Origin: Bdellovibrio sp. ZAP7
Lineage (GTDB): Bacteria; Bacteroidota; Bacteroidia; Flavobacteriales; Flavobacteriaceae
Length of the DNA stretch: 17,944 nt
Assembly (NCBI GenBank): GCA_943324165.2
Contig: CALPKO020000002.1
Location: 1 to 17,944, forward strand
Reading direction: 5' to 3'
The position numbers and the translations under genes were made by a program. The stretch's first letter is position 1, and every line of letters begins with the position of its first letter. The notes below the pieces were generated by a model. The model ran no database searches. It saw nothing but the letters and a program-made list of their open reading frames with translations, and was not told where the DNA came from. Below are positions 7,458 to 14,358 of the stretch, in pieces.

Positions 7458-8963
7458 CTAGTTTTTAACAATTTTTTTTGTAAAGAAATTATTGTTGGCT
7501 TTTATTATTAACAAATAAGTGCCATTAGATAATTCGCTGGTGTTGATTTCAAAAACATTTTCGCCAAGGCTTTTGAATTTTGAATTCACAATTTTTCCAT
7601 TAATTGAAATGAGTTGCGCATTTTCTAGCTGAAAATCGGCGTTTGCTTTAAAATTTACTTTATCTGAAACAGGATTTGGATAAACCGTCAAGTCATAAAT
7701 GTTAGCAATAGTTGGACTAATTCCTAAAACGGCATTGTCTAAATAATCTGCAATTCCGTTATTATTAAGGTCGTCATCGGACAAATCGCCGTTGTTATTG
7801 TAATCTTCGTTTATTGAACTGATTCCATCACCATCATCATCTATATCTAGGTAATTTGGAATTCCATCAGCATCAGTATCTAAATAAGAGGTAGTTTTTC
7901 CACCAAGATTGATTAATTCAACATCTGTTAGCACCAAATCTCCATCGTCATCGTCGTCTAAAAAATTTGGAATTCCGTCGCCATCAGTATCGTCATTGGC
8001 TAAATTTCCATCTTGGTTTAGATCTTCATCGGCTGTAGCCACGTTGTCGTTGTCTGTATCAACTTGACAATCAATAGCGTTTAAATCAAGGGTTAAAACA
8101 GTCGGTGTTCCGTTATTGATTCTCGCATATATCGTTAATGGTAATTGCGCAGCTAAAAAACTTGGATTCATTAAAGGATTTATATTAGCTTCTGCATCTG
8201 CTAAAGTCGAAAAATAAGTTGCATTGGATAAAATTCCAACAGAAAGATTGCCGGTTGAAAATAGTGGTCCCGTAATCAATGAGTTACAAACGGTATAATT
8301 GATAGGTTGCAGCGAAGAAAATGTTTTAAATCTCCAACCTTCGTTTGAGGCAGACCAAACGCCAGTATTTCTGTTCGGAGCTGCTAATCCCTGTGTGCCA
8401 TCATTGTTTAAAATTCCTAAAAGCGCATTTCCATTGCCCCAAGTAGTACATATTGGTTTGTCTTGTACTTGAACATCAATTAAATTGGTGGTTTCATATA
8501 AAATAATTTCGGTGTAGGAAGTTATGGAGGTGCAAGAAAACTGCGGTACATTTTTAAAAACGATTACAAACTTTCGGAAAGGAGCTACGCCGCTTGTTCC
8601 TACAAAGTAATTGCCCGCAGCATTGCTATTATACAAATCATGAAAAACACCAAAAACGGCATTTCTTGTAGCAAATGTTGGATTTGGAATTGGAGAGTTA
8701 ATCACCCATTCGGAAAATCCTCCGGCTGCATTTGTGTTAAAAGTAATGTATCCATTCGAACTCACTAAAATATTTTGATAATCATTATCATAAAATTTAA
8801 AAGTAAATGGCAATGGAATTACAGCAGAATAAATGTCGTCGTTATTATATTGAACAGTTGTAGTGGCATCATACATTTGATGTGCTGTGCTCTCAACAGT
8901 GTATATAGATTGACTTTTGGCTACAAAACCAATAAAAAGTATGATTAAGTAAATTTTTTTCAT
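7458..8963 (-). CDS. Surface protein with Ca-binding-type repeats, T9SS
   Basis: This is an exported protein of unknown specific role. A signal peptide (1-18, MKKIYLIILF to AKSQS) is followed by a beta-rich domain (about 20-225) with ILVSSNGYITF. Next is a segment (about 224-300) containing TLADAEANINP and ending with Asp and Cys. An Asp-rich stretch (about 301-410) has units like DTDGDGIPNFLD, DTDADGIPNYLD and DDDGDGISSINED, which resemble thrombospondin type 3 calcium-binding repeats. The C-terminal domain (about 426-501) starts at TVYPNPVSDKVNF and fits a type A T9SS sorting signal. It is probably sent across the outer membrane and anchored on the surface. The start is ATG 8963: the longer frame starts at TTG 8990, inside the -7 box. 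It forms its own transcription unit, with a promoter upstream and a strong terminator downstream. Confidence 0.87.
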   Translation of the reverse strand: MKKIYLIILFIGFVAKSQSIYTVESTAHQMYDATTTVQYNNDDIYSAVIPLPFTFKFYDNDYQNILVSSNGYITFNTNAAGGFSEWVINSPIPNPTFATRNAVFGVFHDLYNSNAAGNYFVGTSGVAPFRKFVIVFKNVPQFSCTSITSYTEIILYETTNLIDVQVQDKPICTTWGNGNALLGILNNDGTQGLAAPNRNTGVWSASNEGWRFKTFSSLQPINYTVCNSLITGPLFSTGNLSVGILSNATYFSTLADAEANINPLMNPSFLAAQLPLTIYARINNGTPTVLTLDLNAIDCQVDTDNDNVATADEDLNQDGNLANDDTDGDGIPNFLDDDDDGDLVLTDVELINLGGKTTSYLDTDADGIPNYLDIDDDGDGISSINEDYNNNGDLSDDDLNNNGIADYLDNAVLGISPTIANIYDLTVYPNPVSDKVNFKANADFQLENAQLISINGKIVNSKFKSLGENVFEINTSELSNGTYLLIIKANNNFFTKKIVKN

Positions 8964-8987
8964 GATTGAGTTATTTAAAAATTTAAT

Positions 8988-9019
8988 CAAATGTAATTTA
9001 TTTTATAAACATTTACAAA
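8988..9019 (-). promoter_or_regulatory. Bacteroidota-type promoter (-33/-7)
   Basis: On the minus strand TTTG (9019-9016) and TACATTTG (8995-8988) are separated by 20 bases, matching the TTTG / TAnnTTTG flavobacterial promoter layout. The -7 element ends 24 bases before the ATG at 8963. This is the best promoter match in the window. Confidence 0.65.
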
Positions 9020-9037
9020 TCATGTAGTTGATTTATT

Positions 9038-9301
9038 CTAGGCTTTCTTTTTAATTCTAGATTTGTAGATGATATAACCCAAAATTCCAACCAAAAGATA
9101 AGGAAAGGCCATTAGATAGACAATTCCATCGTTAACCGCTTTTGCTTTTTGTCCGCCTTCTTCACTTTCTAATGCCGCACGACACATGGCACATTGCGCA
9201 TTTGAAATAGTTGAAAACAATATAAAAACAAAACCAAAAAGAAACCTTTTAGAAAATAATCCTGTTGGATGAAATTTGACTATATTTTGACATTTAAACA
9301 T
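9038..9301 (-). CDS. Small exported CxxC membrane protein
   Basis: This 87-residue protein is of unknown function and lies at the end of an oxidase assembly operon. It has an N-terminal hydrophobic signal segment (about 19-36), then the motif QCAMCRAALES with two cysteines spaced CxxC (about 37-40). A short loop follows, then a second membrane helix (about 64-80) ending in a basic tail, YKSRIKKKA. The cysteine pair would face the periplasm if the first helix is cleaved or leads outward, which suits a copper or thiol role in oxidase assembly; that is inference. The start is ATG 9301, which overlaps the stop of the DUF420 gene by eight bases and suggests translational coupling. The longer frame begins at TTG 9313. 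The hydrophobic layout and context make it credible despite its size. Confidence 0.8.
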   Translation of the reverse strand: MFKCQNIVKFHPTGLFSKRFLFGFVFILFSTISNAQCAMCRAALESEEGGQKAKAVNDGIVYLMAFPYLLVGILGYIIYKSRIKKKA

Positions 9302-9839
9302 AATAAGGAGCAATCATAAAATAGACAATCACACCAGTAATGGCAACATACAACCAAATTGGAAAGGTGATTTTTGCTATTTTTTTGTGTTTATCAAATC
9401 TTTCCGCCAAAGCGCGAACATAAGTCACTAAAACCAATGGAATAATTGCTATTGAGAGTATAATATGGCTTGCTAAGATAAATCTGTAAACTGTCTTTAT
9501 TATTCCAACACCCCCAAATTCTGTTCTTTCGGTGGTAAGGTGATAAGCAACATACATCAATAAAAACGCAACAGAACAAGCAATTGCCGATTTCATTAAA
9601 TTTTCGTGCAGTTTTCTATTTCCATTTTTGATTGCTGTAATTGCTGCAACTAATAAAATTGCAGTTAACGCATTGATTCCTGCATAAATTGGAGGTAAAA
9701 ACTTAAGTGGCGTAACATCAAAACCTAAATCTTTAAGTTTTATGGTAAACATAAAAGCAACTGCAACTGGAATTACAACCGATAAAATGATGATCCAAAT
9801 TTTATATTTTTGTTCTGTTTTTGATAATTTATTTTCCAT
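9294..9839 (-). CDS. DUF420 membrane protein
   Basis: This 181-residue integral membrane protein has about five helices (near 13-33, 50-70, 83-103, 117-140 and 158-176). The pattern, with conserved-looking histidines (H79, H100, H125), is that of the DUF420 family, which commonly sits in cytochrome oxidase clusters and is thought to help assembly; no reaction is established. It follows the SCO gene by two bases and overlaps the small CxxC protein gene, so the three are probably translated from one message. The start is ATG 9839. Confidence 0.88.
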   Translation of the reverse strand: MENKLSKTEQKYKIWIIILSVVIPVAVAFMFTIKLKDLGFDVTPLKFLPPIYAGINALTAILLVAAITAIKNGNRKLHENLMKSAIACSVAFLLMYVAYHLTTERTEFGGVGIIKTVYRFILASHIILSIAIIPLVLVTYVRALAERFDKHKKIAKITFPIWLYVAITGVIVYFMIAPYYV

Positions 9840-9841
9840 AG

Positions 9842-10528
9842 TTATTCTGCTAATAAAAGTGAGACGTCTTGTTTAATCATTTCAATTCCTTTTTTTTCAA
9901 TTCCATCATAATAGACTATTGGGTTGCCAAATTCGTCCTTTCTACAACGAATGTTTCCCTTTTTATCTACAATCGCGAACAAACCAGAGTGTTCAAAACC
10001 GCCAACAATTTTGGGATTTAAACCTGCATAAAGATTGAAGCCTTTGTTTGCCAAATCAAAAATATATGTCCGGTCGCCAGTTAAAAAATGCCAATTTGGT
10101 GCAGTAATTTTTAAATACTCGGAGTGTTTTTTTAAAACTTCGGGTGTGTCATTAGCTGGATTAATAGAAATAGAAGCAATTCCGAAATTAGAATTGGCTT
10201 TAAATGCTGCCTGAACTTCAACCAAATTTCTGTTCATGATTGGGCAAATAGTTTGGCAAGTGGAGAAGAAAAACTCTACAATAAAAACTTTTCCTTTGTA
10301 AGTGGCATTATTTACTTTTTGATTGTTTTGATCGGTTAATAAAAACTGTGGAGCGGCACCAACTTTAAAAAGACTGCTGTTTTCCTTGTTTTCATTTCCA
10401 GTTCTGTCAACTCCATCTCCACGAACGATAGTGCCTTCTTTTACTCGTTTAATAATTTCTGGAATAACTGCTATTCCAAAAACCAAAACGATGAATGAAA
10501 TCCAAATGTATGATTTATTTTTTTGCAT
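9842..10528 (-). CDS. SCO1/SenC family copper chaperone
   Basis: This is a copper-binding thioredoxin-fold protein that delivers copper to, or reduces, the CuA site of cytochrome oxidase subunit II in the periplasm. The 228-residue protein has one N-terminal membrane anchor (about 8-25), then the SCO domain (about 55-225). The copper ligands are visible: C91 and C95 in STCQTICPIMN, and H180 in GGFEHSGLFAIVD. The segment SINPANDTPEVL (121-132) matches the family pattern. The start is ATG 10528. It lies between the cysteine-less SCO-like gene, seven bases upstream, and DUF420, two bases downstream, so it is part of one operon. Confidence 0.94.
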   Translation of the reverse strand: MQKNKSYIWISFIVLVFGIAVIPEIIKRVKEGTIVRGDGVDRTGNENKENSSLFKVGAAPQFLLTDQNNQKVNNATYKGKVFIVEFFFSTCQTICPIMNRNLVEVQAAFKANSNFGIASISINPANDTPEVLKKHSEYLKITAPNWHFLTGDRTYIFDLANKGFNLYAGLNPKIVGGFEHSGLFAIVDKKGNIRCRKDEFGNPIVYYDGIEKKGIEMIKQDVSLLLAE

Positions 10529-10535
10529 AATTTAT

Positions 10536-11189
10536 TTAAATCTGTCTTTCGGCATTGTGATTTTTCTTTAGGGCAGCTCGGTATTCGTAAAGTATAATTT
10601 TAAAATCATCAAGCATTTCGTTACCTAATTCTGATGGGTGAAAAGTGTCATAACCTTCTTTGTACTCCTTTTTTTCTTTTACTTTTCTTCCTCTCAAATT
10701 ACGGTCTTTATCTACTAAATAGACATTTGGTGTTCCAAAATCTGAATTTAGTTTGTCTTTATTCAATTTCAATTGAAGGAAATAGTTTTTAATTTCTTCT
10801 TTGGGAGCAAAAATAAAATGCCATTCTTTGGTATCGGTTGCCACTGCAATGGCTTCTAAAACTTTTTTCGCATCATTTTCTGTCCCGAGTGGACAAACAA
10901 CAACAAATTGTAAGTCTTTAAATTCGTGGTAACGCTCGTAAATTTTGTTGTTGAGGTTGTAGTAATTTCCTCGGTTTTTCAACAAATCAGTACCAGAAAA
11001 CCCTAGCACAGTAATTTTATTGTTGAGTGAAATGTTTCCTCCATTCAAATCTTTCCAATTGCTGCCAAAATCTGGGATTTTTGAGGTTAGTGTTGGTAGC
11101 TTTGTAAAACTATTTATCCCCGAAGCGAAGAAAAGATAGGCTACAATAGGCAATATAAATAAGACGAAAAGAACAATATTTTTTTTCAT
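10536..11189 (-). CDS. SCO-like thioredoxin-fold protein lacking cysteines
   Basis: This is a 217-residue protein of unknown function, the first gene of the oxidase assembly unit. A single N-terminal membrane anchor (about 4-23) is followed by a probable thioredoxin-like domain. KITVLGFSGTDLL (58-70) stands where SCO proteins have the strand leading into CxxxC, and VYLVDKDRNLRGR (156-168) matches the family strand and turn. The copper-binding cysteines are absent: the helix after GFSG has no Cys, and the only cysteine is C99 in VVVCPLG. No His precedes the VYLVD strand. It may be a structural or partner subunit for the adjacent active SCO; that is inference. The start is ATG 11189, and it follows the upstream operon's terminator directly. 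Confidence 0.83.
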   Translation of the reverse strand: MKKNIVLFVLFILPIVAYLFFASGINSFTKLPTLTSKIPDFGSNWKDLNGGNISLNNKITVLGFSGTDLLKNRGNYYNLNNKIYERYHEFKDLQFVVVCPLGTENDAKKVLEAIAVATDTKEWHFIFAPKEEIKNYFLQLKLNKDKLNSDFGTPNVYLVDKDRNLRGRKVKEKKEYKEGYDTFHPSELGNEMLDDFKIILYEYRAALKKNHNAERQI

Positions 11190-11212
11190 TTTAGTTTGAA
11201 ATAATTTCGATA

Positions 11213-11220
11213 CAAAAATA
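11213..11220 (-). promoter_or_regulatory. Putative -7 element for SCO operon
   Basis: The minus strand reads TATTTTTG, which matches TAnnTTTG, 23 bases upstream of the ATG at 11189. It starts one base after the terminator stem at 11222-11250, so any -33 element would have to lie inside the hairpin; no TTG is seen there. This leaves open whether the unit has its own promoter or depends on read-through. Confidence 0.4.
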
Positions 11221-11221
11221 A

Positions 11222-11250
11222 AAAAAAGGCACCATAAAAGTGCCTTTTTT
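11222..11250 (-). terminator. Rho-independent terminator after subunit IV gene
   Basis: An 11-base-pair stem (AAAAAAGGCAC with GTGCCTTTTTT) encloses a 7-base loop, CATAAAA. It lies 16 bases past the stop of the subunit IV gene and would give a U tract on the minus strand. It divides the cyoE-cox unit from the SCO unit. Confidence 0.85.
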
Positions 11251-11266
11251 CTGAATTAATATCTTG

Positions 11267-11617
11267 TTAAAAATTCCATTTTATGGTAGCATTTTTAAAC
11301 ACTTCGAATATGTAATTTCCTTCTACTAAAAGGATAAATAATAAATACAAAACCAAGAAAATAACGGGCATTACAACCGCCCATCTTAAAGAACTTTTTT
11401 CACCTTCCATGTGCATAAACGCCCAAACAATATAATAAGCTTTAAAAATGGTAAGAATATAAAAAATCCAATTGAGGAAATTCATACTTAAAAAAGTATT
11501 CATATGAAGAAAATCCGGTTTTAAAATTCCAAGGAAAACTTCAACTGTTGTTACTACTGATAACAAAGCAAAAACAAACCAAATTCTTTTTGTGTTAGAA
11601 ACGTGTTCGTGTGACAT
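11267..11617 (-). CDS. Cytochrome c oxidase subunit IV family protein
   Basis: This is a small membrane subunit of a heme-copper oxidase. The 116-residue protein starts MSHEHVSNTKRIW and has three predicted membrane helices (about 11-31, 46-68 and 80-100). FKAYYIVWAFMHM (58-70) is the conserved family region. The start was set at ATG 11617; the longer frame uses a TTG two codons earlier. It follows subunit III by 27 bases and is the last gene before a terminator. The catalytic subunits are not in the window. Confidence 0.9.
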   Translation of the reverse strand: MSHEHVSNTKRIWFVFALLSVVTTVEVFLGILKPDFLHMNTFLSMNFLNWIFYILTIFKAYYIVWAFMHMEGEKSSLRWAVVMPVIFLVLYLLFILLVEGNYIFEVFKNATIKWNF

Positions 11618-11644
11618 GATCAAATATATTTTTAAAATGAATTT

Positions 11645-12670
11645 TTATACTAAATAGAAAACCGTAAATACAAACACCCAAACTAAATCTACAAAGTGCC
11701 AGTATAATCCAACTTTTTCAACCATTTCGTAGCTTTTTCTTTTTTCGTACGTACCAACAATCACGTTCAAAAAGATAATAATGTTGATGATTACTCCAGA
11801 GAAAACGTGAAATCCGTGAAATCCTGTAATGAAGAAAAAGAAATCCGCAAACAATTTACTTCCATATTCGTTTCTGGTCAAATTGGCTCCTTCTACAACA
11901 AGACTTGCGTTAGCTAATCTATTTTCAGACTCTGCTCTTGTTAAAATTGTTTTATGTTTTTGTTTTGTCAATTCGTGGTTGACTTTGGTATCTTTTTTGT
12001 CTTCAGCATTGTCCTTATAAATTACCTCGGTTCTTACCAAAATTTCTGGATGTGCTTTAAAACCTGCTTGCACTTCTGCAACAGAATAAGTTGGTAAAGT
12101 TCCTTCGTCCATAAACCAACGCCCTTTGCTACGATCTAAATGCTCTCTTTCTTCAGGTAAAGTTGCTGCAAAACTTTCAATGGCAACTCTTTCGCCTTTA
12201 TCGTTAACAAATTGCAATAAACTTCCTCCTTTTGTTTCAACAGCACCGTATTCTCCTTTGATAAAATTTTTCCATTCCCAAGCTTGAGAACCTACGAAAA
12301 TAAATCCTCCAATAATGGTTAAAAACATGTAAAAGGCAACTTTGCTTTTTTGTAAATGATGTCCTGCATCAACGGCTAAAACCATTGTTACCGAAGAAAA
12401 AATCAAAATAAAAGTCATTAATGCTACATAATACATCGGAGCAGAAACGCCATGAAGAAACGGGAAGTGGGTAAAAACCTCATCTGCCAAAGGCCAAGTT
12501 TCTATAAATTTAAATCTCGAAAATCCGTAGGCTGCTAGAAATCCAGAGAAAGTTAAAGCATCTGATACGATAAAAAACCACATCATTAATTTGCCATAAC
12601 TAGCTCCCATCGGCTCGTTTCCGCCGTCCCAAGTTTTACCTTCGCTTGAAGTAGTAACTGTCGTATTCAT
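11645..12670 (-). CDS. Cytochrome c oxidase subunit III, long form
   Basis: This subunit III of a heme-copper oxidase has 341 residues with about five membrane helices (about 28-50, 78-100, 110-130, 274-305 and 320-341). The family motifs ITGFHGFHVFSG (281-292) and YWHFVDLVWVF (323-333) are intact. A hydrophilic, charged insertion of about 135 residues (135-270) separates helices three and four. It contains several acidic and basic runs and is not part of the usual subunit III core, although I recall similar long forms in Bacteroidota. The start is ATG 12670. It lies 41 bases after another subunit III-like gene and 27 before subunit IV, in one unit with cyoE. Confidence 0.92.
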   Translation of the reverse strand: MNTTVTTSSEGKTWDGGNEPMGASYGKLMMWFFIVSDALTFSGFLAAYGFSRFKFIETWPLADEVFTHFPFLHGVSAPMYYVALMTFILIFSSVTMVLAVDAGHHLQKSKVAFYMFLTIIGGFIFVGSQAWEWKNFIKGEYGAVETKGGSLLQFVNDKGERVAIESFAATLPEEREHLDRSKGRWFMDEGTLPTYSVAEVQAGFKAHPEILVRTEVIYKDNAEDKKDTKVNHELTKQKHKTILTRAESENRLANASLVVEGANLTRNEYGSKLFADFFFFITGFHGFHVFSGVIINIIIFLNVIVGTYEKRKSYEMVEKVGLYWHFVDLVWVFVFTVFYLV

Positions 12671-12711
12671 AAAAGTTATTCGTTAAAAAGTCCCCAAATT
12701 TACGTTTTTTT

Positions 12712-13284
12712 TTATTTAAAGAAATATAAAAACAAAAACAAATACAACCATAGAAAATCAAGAAAGTGCCAAAAAATTGCACCTAGCTCTAAACCAAGGG
12801 TTTGTGTTGAATTGTATTTTTGTTTAAAATGATTATAAATTACGATTAAAAGCGAAATTAAACCTCCTGCTAGGTGCAAAAGGTGCGCAAACACTATCGT
12901 AAAGAGAAAAGATGAATTGACCGTACTTGATGGTCCAGTAAAAAAAAGCCCTAATTCGATTAAGGTTGAAAAACCTTTGAATTGAAAAAACACAAACAAA
13001 ACTCCCAATACTAAAGTAATCAAAAGCATGGTTGAAGTAGTTTTTCTATCGTCTTTTTGAATGGCCTTTTTAGCCAAATGAAAAGTCAAACTGCTAATCA
13101 ATATTAAAACCGTACTGATTAAAAATGGTGTTGGCAGGTCGAAAGGTTTCCAGTCAGGACGTGACTTGCTTACTACGTATGCACTTGTTAATCCTGCAAA
13201 AACCATTATAAAACTAATCATGGCAAACCACAAAAGCATTTTTTTGGTTTTGGCGTGGCGTTGTTTGAACTCTATTTCTGTCAT
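12712..13284 (-). CDS. Cytochrome c oxidase subunit III family, short form
   Basis: This 190-residue membrane protein has about five helices and an N-terminal charged segment, MTEIEFKQRHAKTKK. FAHLLHLAGGLISL (about 133-146) and FWHFLDFLWLYLF (about 171-183) match the conserved subunit III motifs for the last two helices. It is shorter than the next gene, which also belongs to subunit III, so the operon encodes two different versions. It starts with ATG four bases after the cyoE stop, pointing to coupled expression. Both may belong to one complex, or one may serve a different oxidase; the sequence does not settle this. Confidence 0.9.
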   Translation of the reverse strand: MTEIEFKQRHAKTKKMLLWFAMISFIMVFAGLTSAYVVSKSRPDWKPFDLPTPFLISTVLILISSLTFHLAKKAIQKDDRKTTSTMLLITLVLGVLFVFFQFKGFSTLIELGLFFTGPSSTVNSSFLFTIVFAHLLHLAGGLISLLIVIYNHFKQKYNSTQTLGLELGAIFWHFLDFLWLYLFLFLYFFK

Positions 13285-13288
13285 TTTA

Positions 13289-14191
13289 TTATCTTAAAAA
13301 TTTATCTGCTATATAAACTACTTGTAAAGCTGTAATATAAAAAACACTTGTTAACATCAATGATTTAGCTGCTTTTGCTGTTTTTTCTTGGTATAATTTA
13401 ACAGCGTAAAATAGCATCCAAAACCCTAATAGAGCAACTATTATTGCAGAAATTGGTGTGATGAAAAATTGTCCTGTATATCCCAAAACTGGTAACAATG
13501 AAGCTCCAATTAACCAAACGGTGTATAAAATAGTTTGTAATGCTGTTGATTTATCTCTTTTTCCCGTTGGAAGCATAAAAAAACCTGCTTTTTCATAATC
13601 TTCAAAAAGGAACCAACCGATTGCCCAGAAATGGGGAAATTGCCAAAAAAACTGTATAAGGAATAAGGTTCCAGCCTCAATTCCGAAACTCCCTGATGAG
13701 GCAACCCATCCTAACATAAAAGGAATTGCTCCCGGAATCGCACCAACAAAAACCGAAAGTGGCGTTTGTGTTTTGAGTGGTGTGTAAAGACTAGTATAAA
13801 GAAAAATCGAAATTGCACCAAACATGGCTGTTTTTGGATTGATTAAATAAAGCATAATCAAACCAATAATAGTGAGCAATGAAGCAATAATTAAAGCGGT
13901 ATTGACAGACATTCTACCGGAAGGCACTGGACGATTTTTGGTTCTATCCATAAGAATATCTAAATCTTTTTCGATAACTTGGTTAAACGCATTAGATGCC
14001 CCAACCATGCAGTATCCTCCTATTACTAAAAAGAAAAAAACGCTCCAGCTAAAAGGATTATCTACATTAAAGCCCAACAAATATCCAGCAATTGAAGAAA
14101 ACAAAACGCTCACCGCCAATCCGGCTTTTGTAATTTCTTTGAAATCGATAAAAACAGATTTGATAGAAAAAGTATTTAATGTTGCGTTCAA
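13289..14191 (-). CDS. cyoE: Heme O synthase (protoheme IX farnesyltransferase)
   Basis: It attaches a farnesyl group from farnesyl diphosphate to heme B to give heme O, the precursor of heme A for the oxidase. This is a UbiA-family membrane enzyme with many helices. The first Asp-rich site is clear as NQVIEKDLDILMDRTKNRPVPSGR, given here in pieces: NQVIEKDLD, then MDRTKNRPVPSGR (about residues 70-93). The second conserved loop is FEDYEKAGFFMLP (about 193-205). The start is set at TTG 14191, which gives a 300-residue protein starting with the codons for NATLNTFSIKS, as in relatives I recall. The longer frame starts at TTG 14233, upstream of the likely -7 box, and no ATG exists before the first helix. 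It is the first gene of the cox unit. Confidence 0.92.
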   Translation of the reverse strand: MNATLNTFSIKSVFIDFKEITKAGLAVSVLFSSIAGYLLGFNVDNPFSWSVFFFLVIGGYCMVGASNAFNQVIEKDLDILMDRTKNRPVPSGRMSVNTALIIASLLTIIGLIMLYLINPKTAMFGAISIFLYTSLYTPLKTQTPLSVFVGAIPGAIPFMLGWVASSGSFGIEAGTLFLIQFFWQFPHFWAIGWFLFEDYEKAGFFMLPTGKRDKSTALQTILYTVWLIGASLLPVLGYTGQFFITPISAIIVALLGFWMLFYAVKLYQEKTAKAAKSLMLTSVFYITALQVVYIADKFLR

Positions 14192-14222
14192 TGCCTTTGG
14201 TTTATAGATTTTAAATCTGGTG

Positions 14223-14230
14223 CAAAGATA
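14223..14230 (-). promoter_or_regulatory. Putative -7 element for cyoE-cox operon
   Basis: The minus strand reads TATCTTTG, matching TAnnTTTG, 31 bases before the proposed TTG start at 14191. No TTG is found at the normal -33 spacing. The position fits a short leader of about 25 bases and supports the shorter cyoE reading frame. The stretch 14231-14358 beyond it shows no other feature. Confidence 0.5.
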
Positions 14231-14358
14231 CAAATTAGAATTAGGATTTTAGAATGCAATTTTGGGATTTTTTTCATAAAACAATCGTTAAAGTTTATGA
14301 AAAGTTTGAGCGATGAAAATGGGTTTTTGAAAAATATAAAATCAAGTTATAAATCCAA

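Noticed and set aside
11621..11628. TATATTTG, a perfect -7 match on the minus strand in front of the subunit IV gene
   Set aside because: It lies only three bases before the ATG, so transcription would begin inside the gene. It is probably a chance match in AT-rich DNA.
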